64,000 bases of DNA from Anopheles merus (GCF_017562075.2 NC_054083.1:2946773-3010772), one strand, 5' to 3'; counted from the stretch's first letter, positions 1-12,226 are shown. Translations and numbers: made by a program. Notes: generated from the letters alone by a model not told the origin.

Positions 1-2
1 TT

Positions 3-236
3 GTACATACAGAATATGACCATTGCTACAGTCAACCACAGTCTTCTGTTGAACACATATCGGCTGGAGGTTTATGCAAGCCATCCGCTAGCTTCCTTGA
101 CCAAGGATTGAAAATGGAGGAAATTTATCAAAGAACTCACAAGGATGGAAAACTGATTCAAAGTAAACGAATTGTTAATACATTTACAGACCTCCTCCAA
201 ACACATTTCCCTGATTTCAAAATTGAAATTCTATAA
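3..236 (+). CDS. C-terminal end of an unidentified ORF (partial, open at the window start)
   Basis: One frame is open from base 3 to a TAA stop at 234-236, giving 77 codons with mixed composition and no low-complexity bias. It has no start codon near the window edge, so it is either the 3' part of a gene or a last exon. The final residues read HFPDFKIEIL. I do not recognise the family and see no zinc finger, signal or membrane segment. AT-rich DNA with AATAAA-like sequences near 594-599 follows. It could be a chance open frame, because 77 codons in AT-rich DNA is not decisive. Confidence 0.3.
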   Translation, partial: VHTEYDHCYSQPQSSVEHISAGGLCKPSASFLDQGLKMEEIYQRTHKDGKLIQSKRIVNTFTDLLQTHFPDFKIEIL

Positions 237-1239
237 ACATTTGCTAAACTTAGAATAATCATAAGAATGAGATTGATCAATATAAAAAAGAGGTAATTTG
301 AAGGAACACCAATGGAAAGACAAACGGCTAAAAAATTTAGAAGAATAGTGAATTAGTCATTGTATGCATGGAATACTGTTGCTCATTTTATTTATTTATT
401 TATTTATTTATTTATTTTTGTTCTTGTAACTTCGATATTAGTTTTGTTAATTGTTACTTAGTTCTGTTTATTGATTTTATTTATATTGACTTATTATGTT
501 GAAAGGCATCATTCTTGATAGCTTTATTGGAAAAACTGTGATATTTTATTAATAGATTCTACGAAACTCATTAATTTAAAAAAATAATGATAAAATAAAT
601 CATTAAAATACTGTGGTAGTCCCTAGCTGGTGGGGTAATCGGAACCGGCTGGAGCTGCTGCAATCTTTACAAACTTTCTAAACTAATTGATATAGTGTGA
701 CCTCAAAAAGTTTCACCGAAGTTAGTGTAATGCCGTTGGCATTTATATTTTGGTATTAAGTGTAGACAAAATATAATATTAAGTGCAATATAATACAGCA
801 CTAAACATAATAACAAAATTTAGGGCCGGTCTGAAGGTATATACGATACACGCGCTGGCTCCAAAAAGCCCGGACGTGTTTGACTACATTACAAGTAAGA
901 AATGGCTATCTGGTTGTGTCATACTGTAATAAGAGTCAGTGAAGACTTTATAAGCCAACATGACCTCGCAGAGAAGAAAGAAGAGCACAGGCGAAATGAA
1001 TGTCAAAGTTTATATGTATATACATACTAGTGCAGAGAAACATACTATACTAACTGAACTATATCACACCAAAGACATTACACTAACCTAAGTCGCACGT
1101 AAAGATGTCGATCTGTATTATTCAGTTTAGAATATTTGTAACGCTGTCACCGGCTCCGAACGGGTTATATTATGCCAACGTGTTGGTAGAATTTCGCTAA
1201 CCTTCCAAAGAAACTTTCGATTGTGGTAGCAGTAGTAAG
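237..1239. other. AT-rich non-coding stretch
   Basis: No convincing ORF is present. It holds an (ATTT)n run near 389-416 and otherwise unremarkable AT-rich DNA. The I-type element's 3' end is placed near 1240 because the minus strand there reads through a short 3' UTR ending in ATAAACAAA-like sequence. Confidence 0.5.
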
Positions 1240-1322
1240 ATTTGTTTATAGAGATTTTGAGTCTTGCGACTACATTCATCTCTTTGCAGGTAGATTATTG
1301 GTGTGGAGTTGGGTTGATTTGA

Positions 1323-4300
1323 TTATATTTTGTTGTATAGGTCTGTGTCTTTCAGAAATTTGAGGAAGTTCTTTTGATGGAGTTTGTTATAAGATAGAGC
1401 ATCATCAATGTTGTTTGAGATGTTGTATTCTATGCGTTTATGTTCGTAACCACGGCATTCAACCAAAAGGTGTTTGACAGTAATGGAGACACCGCAATAA
1501 CTGGATAGTGGGGGACTGCTATTTTCCATTAGATAGCTGTGGGTGAGGAGTGTGTGACCTATCCGCAGTCTAGACAAAACTTTTTGGTCTTTTCTAGAGT
1601 CTGTATCTGGCCAACCGTTTGTGGATGTTTTGATTTGGCGTAGAGTCCGACTTGATGTTGTGTGCCATATTCTTTGCCATGACGAAGAAACGATGTTTTT
1701 GCTGAATCTGATTAGGTCTTCTTTAGATAATTCATCATCTTGATTAGTCGATTCGACTCTTCCCTTGTAAGCAAGATGGTCTGTTTTTTCGTTTCCAGGT
1801 AGGCCCATATGGCTAGGTACCCAGCAGAAAGCTACTTTAGATGTTTCGAGTAGTTCTTCTATGCGCTGTATGTATGGGTCGTGTGATGCTCCTGCTTCTA
1901 ATGATCGAAGTACGCTGGCGCTATCTGTGGAAATCACATTGGGTTTTTCAGTGTTGAGATCTTCCATAGCTATGAGTATTGCTATGGCTTCTGCAGAGCA
2001 AATGCTGGTATGGTTAGGTAATTTTATGGCACAATTACTGGTGGCTGATGTTATACCACAACCGGCATCGTCATTTTTAACTGATCCGTCTGTTTAGATA
2101 TGGTGATAAATTGAATATTTTGTGTTGACCAGCGCATTGAAATGTTGTTGAACTTGTAATATTACGGAATTTTCGGAACGGAAATTAGGAAGAATCGGAA
2201 GGTGTGCGCTGTTCTGATTCTCGAGCACGAATGCCGTTTTATTCTGACGTTTACGCCTGCGATACTTAAATGTTAACGTATGACCGCGACCAAGGTGTTT
2301 ATGTTTTTCGAGGTGTATTCACATACAATTTTCGGTTTCTACAAACTATTGTTCTATTGTGTTCTTGCTTGTGTAGATTTTCCATATTCCAATCAATTAT
2401 TGGTTGTGGTTGGTACCATGGTCGAGACCCGTGACGAGGTAGTTTAATGGCGTTTGAAAGATGATAGTTTGTAAGATTTAAAAATTCTTCATGTGCTCTG
2501 TTAATGAAGCTGAACATTGGCATATTTTTCTCCTGTAGTCTTGCAGCGATAGCTGTCATGTTTAGTGTTGCTAGGTGATCGAATGGAAGCTGTCCGCTTT
2601 CGCATATGATCGATTCAATCGGAATTGATTTAAAAGCTCCGGTGGCATATCTCAGAGCTGTATGGTATATTGGACCTAAAGCTTTAATAAAACGTGATTT
2701 TTGTAAGGATACTAGTTCAATGCCATAGAATATTTTTGGAAGAAGCCAGGATTTGATGATTTTAAGCATGGTGGAGCGGGAGGGGTGGGAAGAGCTACAG
2801 GAAATCATGCGGAGTAAGTTAAGTTTATTTTTACATTCTTTTTTGACGTTTGAGCAGTGTTTTGCAAAAGTTAGACGGTTATCAATTGTTATACCCAAAA
2901 TTCTGGCTGATTTAACGAATGGAATTTTTGTTTTGTTTATCTTTATCGGGGTTTTTGGAATTTTTGTCCAATTGCTGTTTGATGGACGTGAAATGTGTAG
3001 TACGTGGCACTTGTTTAGATTTAGATCATGTCCGGAACATTTTGTCCACTGATTGATCCTTCTCATGCTCTCTGTAATATTTTTTTTTTGCTGTTCTGCA
3101 GCAGCTTGAGGAAGTGGCAAGGATTATGTCGTCAGCGTATATGAATATTTGGGTGTGTTTGGGGATACAGTGGAGTAAGGATTCTATGCTAACCAGAAAA
3201 AGCGTTGGCGAGAGGATGGCACCTTGCGGTACACCATTTTCTATCGACTTGAAATTGGAGACTGTACTACCAACCCTATTTTGGAAGAACCTATCATTGA
3301 GGAAGTCCTGGATGAACGCTGTGAGGCGCCCTCCAAAACCCCATTTTTTGAGCTGTTTAAGAATAGACCATCTCCAAGTGCGATCAAACGCTTTGGATAG
3401 ATCAATAACTGCACAGTTTGACACTTGTTTTTTCTCTTGAGCTGCGGTCAGAAAACCTTCCAGTGCAGCGAAGTATGTTTCAGTACCTCTGCCCGTTCTG
3501 AAAGCGTGCTGGTCTACACTCAAGAGTTTTCTTGATTCCAATTCATGCATTAAACGCCTGTTTATCATTCGCTCAAGGACTTTACTGATGCAGTTTAGTA
3601 ATGAGATAGGTCTATAGCTGTTTTGGTCGGTTGGATCCTTTCCTGGTTTCAGTATAGGAATTCTGATGCTCAATTTCCAGTCTTCGGGCATTGTACCTTC
3701 ATCCCATATTCTGTTGTACAAGTGGAGAAGTGTTTTTTTACATGCGTATGGGAGGTTTTGCAAAAAAGGGTATGGTATGTTGTCCGGGCCAGCAGATTTT
3801 CCTGTGCATCTCTTTAGACTCCATTCCAGTTCAGGCATTGAGAAGTCTTGATTGTATTGGAGATGATTAAGGTTTGGGAAAGCTATCGGTTTGGCTTCGG
3901 AGGTATTTTTATGAGAGAGAAAAGTTAGGGAATAATTAGATGATGCAGAGCTTTCATAAAAGTGATTTGCTAAAGATTACGCAACATCTTTAGGTTTAGT
4001 AAGGAAAGAGGAATTTTGTTGCAGTATAATGGAGCAGGTTGAAATCTTTAGCTTGCCATATAGAGCTGAGATGTTACTCCACATTTTCCGGCTGTCTGTA
4101 TGAAAGTTGATTTCGTCCAAAAAGGTATCCCAGCTGTCCTTTTTGGCCTTCCGTATCCCTTCTTTAGCTAATCTGTTTGCTTCGCGGTATTCTTCCGCTA
4201 GAATTGGAGTACTTAAGTTGTCTTTGATTTTGCTGCTTTTATGTAGAGCATGAAGTAGTTTCCTCCTTTTCTTTATTAAAGAAGCTACAGTTTTGTTCCA

Positions 4301-5160
4301 CCATGGGGCATTTCGTTTGCTTGGCTTTCCTTTTGTTTGAGGGAAACTATGGTTGGCAGCTGTTAGGATAAACTGCTGTAGTTGTTCTGTATTTGGTGTG
4401 TAACCTTCAGGGATTAGTTGGGTAAGCTTCTTCTGGATTAGATCCCAGTCAGCTTCCCCTAATTTCCATCTAGTTTTTGTTGGTGGATTATGCACATGCA
4501 TATCAGAATAAATTAGGAGTGGAAAATGATCGCTTCCGTGCTTCCATCCGGAACTATTTCCAGGTTAAAATTAGAGAGCATGGAGCAGGGCATAACACAG
4601 TGGTTCAAGGTGTTTCCAGTTCCTCTGTTAGGGCATATTCTTGTTATTTTTGAGTTTGGTATAGGAGTGATATTGTGATGGTAGAACACTTCCTGTAAAA
4701 TATTGCCTCTGTTTGAGTTGGATTTATTGCCCCATGAATGGTGGCTTGCGTTGAGATCTCCTAGTAGTATTGCTGGAGAAGAGAGTTGTGAGAGTAGTCC
4801 TGTTATATCTTCTAAAATGTTTGCGTCATTTATGTTTTTGAATGGAATGTATAGGGAAACTATAGAGCATTCTATGGGAGCTTTCATTTTAATGCCTACT
4901 GCTGGAAATTGTGAGCTGATTTGTAAATATTCTGATGGAATATTTTTTTTGATGCCAATGAGTGAGCTATTTGGATTGTCATTAGTAGTTGTATAATCTG
5001 AGTGAGTAGTTTTAAACGGGCAGGTGTTGGGAGGAGTATTTTTTTTTGTTTCTTGGAGAGCAATAATTAACGGGTTGTTTTTGTTTATTAATATAGCAAG
5101 CTCGTTTAGATTTGTGATAAGACCTCTTATATTCCATGAGAGAGCGAAACATGTTTGGTA
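1323..5160 (-). pseudogene. I-element ORF2: endonuclease, reverse transcriptase, RNase H (multiple lesions)
   Basis: The endonuclease begins near 5160 with a WNIRGL motif, then LIIALQET and LLGDLNASHHSWG, and ends with SDHFP near 4540, where a frameshift occurs. A linker runs to a stop at 3977-3979 that is in frame with the RT ORF. The RT (3838-3026) contains GPDNIPY, a FYRPISLL-like RPISLLNC block, IDLSKAFD, NGVPQGAILSP and the catalytic YADD. A frameshift near 3110 shifts the thumb region to 3120-2299. RNase H follows at about 2100-1323 with TDGS, SAEA, STDSAS and the HMGLPGNEKTD block. The tyrosine normally before TDGS is replaced by a stop. All core catalytic motifs are still recognisable. 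Confidence 0.85.
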
Positions 5161-5173
5161 ATTGTTAGAATTT

Positions 5174-6560
5174 CTATGATATGCGAAGAGGAAGAGAAGG
5201 GAGATTTTTTTTTTTGGCTTTTATAAAAAGGTCGTAGATATAAAAACGGCGGTAATGTTCTTTTTCATGGCAAAGCTTGAGATGAATCCATATTGCATTT
5301 CGGTAGCAAGTGTGAGGGCGGTTTAGGTGGGACGGCATGCGTGGGAGTGGTGGTGTGGAGATTTGGTGGTGGAGTTGTAGATTGGAGATGTATTTTGGGG
5401 GGAAGTGCTTCTTCTTCTTCTGAGCTCTTTTTTTGTTGTTGCGTTGTCGTTTGCGTTTAGATGATGAAGCTGATTCAGTTTCTTTTTCTGTTGTAGTGGT
5501 GTCAGTGTCATTGGTTTCTTCTTGATTTTGAGTTTGTGGCTGTTTATTGTCGGCTTTGTTTAATTTTTTTGACATTTCTTCCATTTGTGTTCTCATACTG
5601 TTTAGTTCGTTGGTAAGTTCAGCGATGGTGCGAGACAGGTTTTCGATGATTATGTCTTTATTGTCACTATTGTTGTTCGCGCAAGCTTGTGCAAAATTTA
5701 GTCTATTTTGGACTGAGATTGTTGTTTGACAAGCCATACGTGCCTCTTTGTGGGTGAGATTGTTGTCTACTCAATACTTGATTATTTCTTCTTCTTTCAT
5801 GTATACTGGGCAGCTCTTTTCGTATGCATTGTGTGTTCCGCTGCAGTTAGGGCATTTCGCTTGTTTATTACATTCACCGTGTTCAGGTTCGCCACAATTT
5901 TTGCATAATTGGTTTGTGTTGCACCGGATTTTGTGTGCCCGTAGCACAGCATAGCACTTGTGGCACATCATTGGGCGTGGGTAATAAACTCTTGTTCTTA
6001 CCTGAAAGGCTTCTTCTTCTTTGGCTCAACAACCGATGCCGGTCTAGGCCTGCCAACCCACTTGTGGGGTTGGCTTTCAGTGACTTATTGATTTCCCCCC
6101 ATAGCAGGATAGTCAGTCCTACGTATGGCGGCACGGTCTATTTGGGGCTTGAACCCATGACGGGCATGTTATTAAGTCGTACGAGTTGACGACTGTACCA
6201 TGAGACCTGAAAGGCACCCTGACGAATAATTTCCGGAATTTTTGGAGGTTCGATTGTCAGAAGAAAAGAGTTTGTTGGTGTGATCATTTGGTTTGTTTTT
6301 CGTATAAATCGCCGAACCTCTACTACATTCTGTTCGTTTAGTTCTTCTATGATAGCGCTATCTGGCATTCCGGATAATTGCGGAGCATAGATTACGCATT
6401 GAACTGAATTCATCGTTGCGTGCGGTACTATTGAGACTTTGGTGCCATCAATAAGCTGTGTCATTTTTTGTATTTTTTCAAACTGTTTAGCGGAGCGGGT
6501 CTTTATCAGTACTTTAGAGCCGTTTTCTATTTTTATTGCCGGTAGGAAATTTCCAATCAT
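5174..6560 (-). pseudogene. I-element ORF1 (gag-like nucleic-acid-binding protein), interrupted by a SINE
   Basis: The protein starts at an ATG at 6560 (MIGNFLPAIK) and runs to the SINE junction. It resumes beyond it with three cysteine-rich knuckles (CHKCYAVLRAHKIRC, CKNCGEPEHGEC and CPNCSGTHNAYEKSCPVY), followed by a Gln/Lys-rich coiled-coil-like tail ending at 5174. This is the pattern of LINE ORF1 proteins, which coat the element RNA. The last knuckle followed by a KSCPVY-type motif is typical of I and Jockey ORF1. The 194-bp SINE plus its duplicated target breaks the frame. Without it the reading would continue, so the SINE is probably what killed ORF1 here. Confidence 0.8.
6011..6204 (-). 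mobile_element. tRNA-derived SINE (SINE200-like), full length, inside I-element ORF1
   Basis: On the minus strand it starts GGTCTCATGGTACAG, has a B-box-like GGTTCAAGCCCC, and ends in AAGAAGAA. It is flanked by a perfect 11-bp duplication, acctgaaaggc, at 6000-6010 and 6205-6215. The head has both A-box-like (TGGTACAGTCG) and B-box sequences, so this copy could retain a pol III promoter. Homologous pieces occur at 14870-15034, 24117-24200 and in the right arm. Naming it SINE200-like is from memory of the Anopheles family. Confidence 0.85.
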
Positions 6561-6590
6561 GTTTTCGATACTTTTCCCAATTAAAAAGGG

Positions 6591-7622
6591 TTGTTTGGGA
6601 AGGTTTTAGCTTCTACTAGACTCATGACCAAATATTTCAGTATGCCCGAATTACCGGTACGGTCCATCCATATCGGCATTAACGGGTTTCTATTTTCCAT
6701 GGGAAAAAATTCCCTTGGAGGGGCGGGGGGCCCCATCATTCTGCACTACGAAACCAGCTGTTCGTTTTTTTTTCTACCACAAATGGGGGGAAGACAGAAA
6801 AAACGGGCCACCTGCAAACTACAGTCAACCTAGCAAAAACACGTTCACACACGTTTGTATCAGTCGCCGTGCTGAAACTGAATCTTGGAAAGTCTCTGCA
6901 CACACTTTCTCACACACACACACGGTATTGCGGCTGTTGGCGTTTTTTTTTTTTTTTTTTTTAGGTGGGGAGCGTAGCACGGACACGTCTGAACTGGACC
7001 ACGATCAACACACGATTGATTTTCGATTGTGGTATTATAACACGGGTCAGCATGTAGTTATCATTTAACTATAGTCTATTAAAATTAAAATTTCATCAAA
7101 CTGTATATTGCTATAAGCGGAGTTTACGCCGCAAGATTCTTATAATTAACTAGGGTACCAGTTTTTTTTATTAACTGTACCTGTTTTCGGCACGCTAGTG
7201 CAGCAGTTTCACAAAAACTGCACACACATAAACATTTTTTTATTATTTGTCATGAAAGTGATGTTATTCTGGTTGATAAACTATCAAAGTATGTTATACT
7301 ATTTTTGATTTGCCGGTTCAAAGCCCTTTTTCATAAATATTCGTAAAAATGCAAACTTTGATTTTGCTCCTATTTTCGGCAGGCTGCGTTCCTTTTTCGG
7401 CAGCGCGAATACGGGTCAGGAATTTTTTTATCAATGTTAATATGTACAAAAAAATGTTTAAAGCAATTTAACACTCTTACTTTCCTAAGATTGGAGTTAA
7501 AAAGCACATTAATTATTAATTTTATGTTGCTTATTTTGGCCCGTTTTGGCAGCCATTTTGATGCGACGTTCAAACAGAGCAGCCATTGAAGAAAATTGAC
7601 AGTTTGATGGTTATAGCGTACG
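6591..7622. other. Non-coding region upstream of the I element
   Basis: No gene is supported. It contains a short (CA)n run near 6913-6921, a poly(T) run near 6944-6962 and an apparently unique AT-rich segment from 7080. The part up to about 7070 may be 5' UTR of the I element on the minus strand, but I could not confirm its 5' end. Confidence 0.4.
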
Positions 7623-7631
7623 GTGCAAACT

Positions 7632-7956
7632 CAAAGTGGGTAGAAAGGAGGTGTCGTCATGTAGAACAATTGGGCATCGAGGCTTTAGAAAAAAGCACAA
7701 AACCAAGATCGACGGCAGTTGTCAAATGCGACGAATGTTGCTGGTATTTAGATATGATATATGAATTGTTTTCGTTTAATACACATTTTTTAGCATTAAA
7801 AATTCGTATTTTGCATCCACACTCCATAAATCGACATTTTACACGTTATAATGTAGCTGATGCCTGTAAACAAATATCGACGGCTGTTGTCAAACTGAAT
7901 TTCAAAATGGCAACATTCCAAACGCTAAGAAAACACCTTCTCTATATTCCACCTTG
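7632..7956. mobile_element. hAT-like MITE, 325 bp
   Basis: It begins CAAAGTGGGTAG and ends CCACCTTG, so its ends are imperfect inverted repeats about 27 bp long, sharing GGAGGTGTC/GAGGTGTC inside. It is flanked by gtgcaaact at 7623-7631 and 7957-7965, an 8-9 bp duplication as expected for hAT elements (8 bp). A close relative of 326 bp lies at 56799-57124. It has no transposase. The ORF through it (7586-8080) is chance. Confidence 0.8.
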
Positions 7957-7977
7957 GTGCAAACTGTCTTACAAATA

Positions 7978-8341
7978 CAGGCGGTCCCCGAAATACACGG
8001 TTAATGGGGACCGAAAACGGCCGCAAAATACCGCGTATCTCGAATTTCCTCGTAAGTCAAATCTCGTGATTTCCAGCTAAAATATCACTAATTTTCGTGC
8101 AATTTTGCAAGTAGGGGATTTTTTAAGCCACCAAATTAATCATTTGATATGTTTCTACTGAATTGAACAGTTTTAAACGATTTGAAATAGTATTTCACAT
8201 TCGATCAATACGGAAATTATTTGGTATTTCGCAATGGATGTGTCAAATCAGTACAATTTGCTCAAAGAACTGTCAAATTTAGAAAAACGCGTATCTCCGA
8301 ATCCGCGTATAAGAGGTACCGTGTATCTCGGGGACTGCCTG
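7978..8341 (+). mobile_element. pogo/Tigger-like MITE, copy A (364 bp)
   Basis: The ends are CAGGCGGTCCCCGAAATACA and its near-perfect inverted complement, flanked by TA at 7976-7977 and 8342-8343. TA duplication and a CAGG terminus fit Tc1/mariner, pogo/Tigger type. Copies B (8676-9039, opposite orientation) and C (31889-32251) belong to the same family. Confidence 0.85.
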
Positions 8342-8552
8342 TATTTGTTTTTCTCTGAAGTTAGTGCATTGTTTGTCATAAAATTGGTGATATTTGGTAC
8401 AAGAAAGGTCATATTATGTGTCGACATACGCATTGTATTGTTCTGATCAATTTTAAAACGAATATTCAGCCAAATCCAAGGTGTGTTATTGTTCCGAGTT
8501 TCGGCAGCAGCCCACAACATTGAGCTGTCAAAAATGAACAATTACTGTGTAC

Positions 8553-8610
8553 CAAGGTGGAATGTATAATAAGGTGTAGTTCAAGGTGGAATGTATAATG
8601 AGGTGTAGTT
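8553..8610. repeat. Tandem pair of a 29-bp hAT-MITE terminus
   Basis: Two 29-nt copies start at 8553 and 8582 with CAAGGTGGAATGTATAAT, differing by one base. The start matches the inverted end of the hAT-like MITE at 7632-7956. This looks like a leftover or duplicated terminus. Confidence 0.6.
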
Positions 8611-8675
8611 ATAGCGCTTTTGGCGATCCCCCCCCCCCCTGTGCTCCGATTTTGACAGATGGTTTTCCGCTTGTA

Positions 8676-9039
8676 CAGGCGGACCCCAAGATACACGGTA
8701 CCTCATATACGCGGATTCCGAGATACGCGGTTTTCAAAATTTGACAGTTCTTTGAGCAAATTGTACTGATTTGACACATCCATTGTGAAATGACAAGTAA
8801 TTTTCATATTGTTCGAATTGAAAATACCATTTCAAAAGGTTTAAAACTGTTCAATTCAGTAGAAACATCAAGTAATTAATTTGGTGGCTTAAAACAACCC
8901 CCTACTGACAAAATTCCACCAAAAATTATTGATATTTTAGGTGGAAATCACAAGATTCGACTTACGCGGAAATTCGAGATACGCGGTATTTTGCGGCCGT
9001 TTTCGGTCCCCATTAACCGTGTATCTCGAGGACCGCCTG
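8676..9039 (-). mobile_element. pogo/Tigger-like MITE, copy B (364 bp)
   Basis: It has the same family termini as copy A, in reverse orientation, and is flanked by TA at 8674-8675 and 9040-9041. Copies A and B face each other about 330 bp apart. They could fold into a hairpin if co-transcribed. Confidence 0.85.
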
Positions 9040-9041
9040 TA

Positions 9042-9550
9042 CATGTATTGATGGATTGTTTACGTTTTGCATGGTCAATATATGGTGGAGATCAATTTGG
9101 GTGAATATTTTAGTTTATTAGAACACAGCCCGTGATTTAAAATGGAAATTTTCCTTCGAGAACAAGAATCGTTCGCGAAACTCGGAAAACTAACTGTCAG
9201 TTTTCTTCGTCGATTCTTCTCCCACCTAGCTGTCAAAACGGGCTTATAACTTGACCTGATATCTTTACGGTCCTTGCTGTGTACCTATTTTCTGCAGCAT
9301 TTAATCGTAGAGTTGGCAACCAGATTTACACACGTAAGTTGGCAGCCGGCATACCCGGGTATTCCACACGTTTTGATGCAAAAAATTAACGATTTTCATA
9401 GGTAAACAATGCTCTCTATATTTTAATGCTGTAAGCAAGTAATGCCGACCATATATTCTCTTCCATTTCATTTATTCATTAAGTTTTTTTCATTTTATAA
9501 TACAAATAACGGTCAAATTGAAATTAGGAATCGCTTGAATTTGACTCAAA
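9042..9550. other. Apparently unique non-coding DNA left of the palindrome
   Basis: AT-rich DNA without a supported gene or repeat. The inverted-repeat match with the right arm begins at 9551. Confidence 0.5.
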
Positions 9551-10298
9551 AATACCCGAGCCGCAATGATGGGTGATTTTTGACAGCTTTACGGTGACAT
9601 CCTCCGAAATGCTATTTCGCGGGGGAACTCAGTGGTACTCAAGTTGAAGCCATCATGGGCACTCAATTTCCATCATGGCTGCCGCTAGTTAAAAAAAACG
9701 ACAGTTGGTATAAAAAAATGCTCTAGTGCAAAAAACATAGTCGTACCCCCCATCTTTTTGAACACTTTGGTTTCTGTATCTTTGAGGTGTGCTTTATCTC
9801 TTTCACACAAGTAGGCACACATAGGCCCCACCGTGACGTCATCGTCATATTCACTCCATCAAGCATGACCGTGTCTATATGTGCCGACTGTTAGCCGCAT
9901 TTCAATGCTGTGAATAGAAGAAAGCTTATTTAGGAAAATCTTTTATCAAGAGGCATACTTACGAAAACTTCACTCCATATCGGCTTTGTGGCTGTCCAGA
10001 ACCTTATACACCCAGGTAAGTTGATGAGGTGCTTTGAATCATGTTTGAATCTAATATGAATCAAAGGTTATTGAAACAATTATCTTTTTAGGAAAATGCA
10101 AAACATGGATCATGATCACGGATATGCATCATTTGCATTGCAACCGAGTACCGAAATGATGGAACTACGTCCTATCTAATGGTTTTTTTCTGCTCTGACG
10201 TCAGTTTCATCGGTCGTGCCCGCTACTCCTATTATTCTTGCTTCGACATTGTTGGCTGTCTCATCGTCAACACCACCTATATTTGTTTCGTCAGATAT

Positions 10299-10657
10299 GT
10301 TGACCGTTCCATCGTCACCGCCACCCATCCGTGATGTTTGCGGTACATTTCTTTTGGGTGGATCTATGTCCGGTTCGTCAGCCAAGCCGGGACAGCGATC
10401 CTCTTCCGGACCGTCATTGTTGACCGTCCCATCGTCACCACCACCCATCTGTGATGTTTCCGGTAAGTTTCTTTTGGGTGGATCTATGCCCGGTTCGTCA
10501 GTCATACCGGGACAGCGATCCTCTTCCGGACTGTCATTGTTGATCGTCCCATCGTCACCACCACCCATCACTAATGTTTCCGGTTCGTTTCTGTTCAAAG
10601 GATCAATGCCCAGTTCGTCTGCCAAGCCGGGACAGCGATCCTCTTCCGAAACGTCAT
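10299..10657. repeat. 120-bp coding minisatellite
   Basis: Three units of 120 nt start near 10299, 10419 and 10539 (ttgaccgtcccatcgtcacc-like) and a related unit continues after the Bel element at 14261. They encode the 40-residue Ser/Pro-rich linker of the DUF4806 ORF. The mirror copy is at about 55364-55730. The antisense frame is also open through the repeat. Confidence 0.8.
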
Positions 10658-10976
10658 TGTTGGAACATTTGTAAGGTTCCAACATCTGTCAGACCAGGCG
10701 ATGTTTTGATCCGGTTCAAAACACATAAAAAGGGAGAAAAATCGCGGAATCGGCCCTTAACGACAAGAGCGAACAAGTGTACAAACGATTATAAGAGAAA
10801 GAATAAAAAACACTAAGTTTTTGGCAATGCGTTAAAGGAGTCCAAAGAATTTAATTCTCTAACTTTTTTTACACGGGAAGCAAACGTTTTCCAACATTCC
10901 AAAAAAATAATTGTTTAACAGTTTACACGCTAATTCGTCGCGAGTCGTATAACCGAATCGATAAAGTACCGCGTAA

Positions 10977-12226
10977 GTGAGTTACACCCGCGTCCGCGTA
11001 GTGAAAACAATAAAACATAGTGGGAAGATTACGAAGGTTGAGAACCGAACAATGGATCAAGCACGGAATTTGCATTACGATGTACAGGAGGCTTATTCTA
11101 CTCCTGTGACGAGTCATGCGACAGGGCACAACGGCGTTCAAACTCCAAGAGCGTCGTCAAGCTCGGTTCCGGAACGCGATGCTGTGAATAATATCCCGCT
11201 GGAAGCAGGCACGAACCGGTGCGTTACGGGCGGTAACGCAATACCGCAAAGGCAGGAGCGGGACGAGACAGCGTTGGATGCAAGATCCAGGACATCGACC
11301 GTCAGTATCGGTGAGTCAGTGAAGGGCAACGGCATTTCGGGCCAAAGTGTGGTGAAGGAGGTGCGTGAAAAGCCGTGAATGTCGTTCGAAGAACGACGGC
11401 AACGAGATGCCGACATTAGCAACGAGCTTCAAGAGCTGCTAGAAATGCATGAGCTCGAAAAGGCGGAAGAATGGTGCCGAGAAACTGACCGTTTGGGGGT
11501 ACCAAGATCAGCACCGCTGGTACACGAGCATGGTAGGGTACGCGAACCTGATTTTGACGAATGGGTTCGCGGAATGGAAAATTCGTTGCAAATTTGTGAT
11601 AGGAGAGAAATCGGACCGGCTCGGGTTCAAAACCCTCCGACACAGGTTCACGACCCAAACAATGATGGCGTGCAGAAGACGTACGGCAATGGCGATTACG
11701 CTGCACAGACGGAACATTGCACGATGAACGCGTGATGTATAATGAACGCACAGGGTTTGATGACCTGGGAATGTACAACCGAAGGGGAAGCGCACACTAT
11801 GCCACAGGACGCTCTTCGTATGCGCCACACACCACTGCACACACTTACACACAACGAACACCAGCGAACACATTCCTTAACCAAAGCCAAGTAACAGCTC
11901 GAAACGGTTTCCCACGGGATCTGCCGAGTTTCTACGGATCCTTAGATGAGTGGCCACGATTCATATCTACATATAATCGAACCACTATTTCCTGCAACTA
12001 CACTGATTGCGAAAACCTTGAGAGACTGCAGCACTGCCTCAAAGGTACTGCGTTGGATATAGTCGGTCACTTGTTACTGTTTCCGGAAGGTGTGAAAGCG
12101 GCTATTGACACTTTGAAAGCTCGTTTCGGAAGGCCGGATTTGATTGTGGATCGGACGGTGGAGAAAATAAAAATGATGTGCTGGCTTCTGGATTGGTGGT
12201 TTACATCCACGACGTTATGCTGCTGA
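10977..12226 (+). pseudogene. Bel gag (DUF1759 region), disrupted in the left arm
   Basis: The frame from 10977 runs to a TGA at 11376-11378 that is immediately followed in frame by ATG at 11379 (MSFEERRQRD), so a single stop separates two parts of one frame; the right arm has the same stop. The left copy then lacks about 100 bp relative to the right arm (54203-54303 there), which shifts the frame at about 11714. The C-terminal part (11880-12180) contains LPSFYGSLDEWPRF, the hallmark of Bel/Pao gag, and ends with a KARFGRPDLIVDRTVEKI block. Gag forms the particle. A further frame break near 12180 separates it from the next ORF and is shared by all copies. Confidence 0.8.

Larger units (their letters stand above)
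1240..6590 (-). mobile_element. I-clade non-LTR retrotransposon (LINE), decayed
   Basis: Read on the minus strand, the element has a gag-like ORF1 with CCHC knuckles (about 6560-5174). An ORF2 follows with AP-endonuclease, reverse transcriptase and C-terminal RNase H, which is the arrangement of the I clade. ORF2 is broken by frameshifts near 4540 and 3110 and by in-frame stops near 3977 and 2095, so this copy cannot make an intact polyprotein. A SINE lies inside ORF1. The 5' limit is uncertain: the 5' UTR may extend past 6590, where the minus strand holds (CA)n and poly(T) tracts to about 6965. The 3' limit near 1240 is judged from the end of the UTR-like sequence. Confidence 0.85.

Noticed and set aside
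7586..8080. 164-codon plus-strand ORF
   Set aside because: It runs through a hAT-like MITE and the start of a Tigger-like MITE, both with exact target duplications, and has no recognisable domain.
10176..10685. Minus-strand 169-codon ORF with regular CPG-containing repeats (and its right-arm mirror at 55331-55843)
   Set aside because: It is the antisense of the 120-bp coding repeat; only the other strand continues into a DUF4806-like domain, and this frame starts within the Bel LTR.
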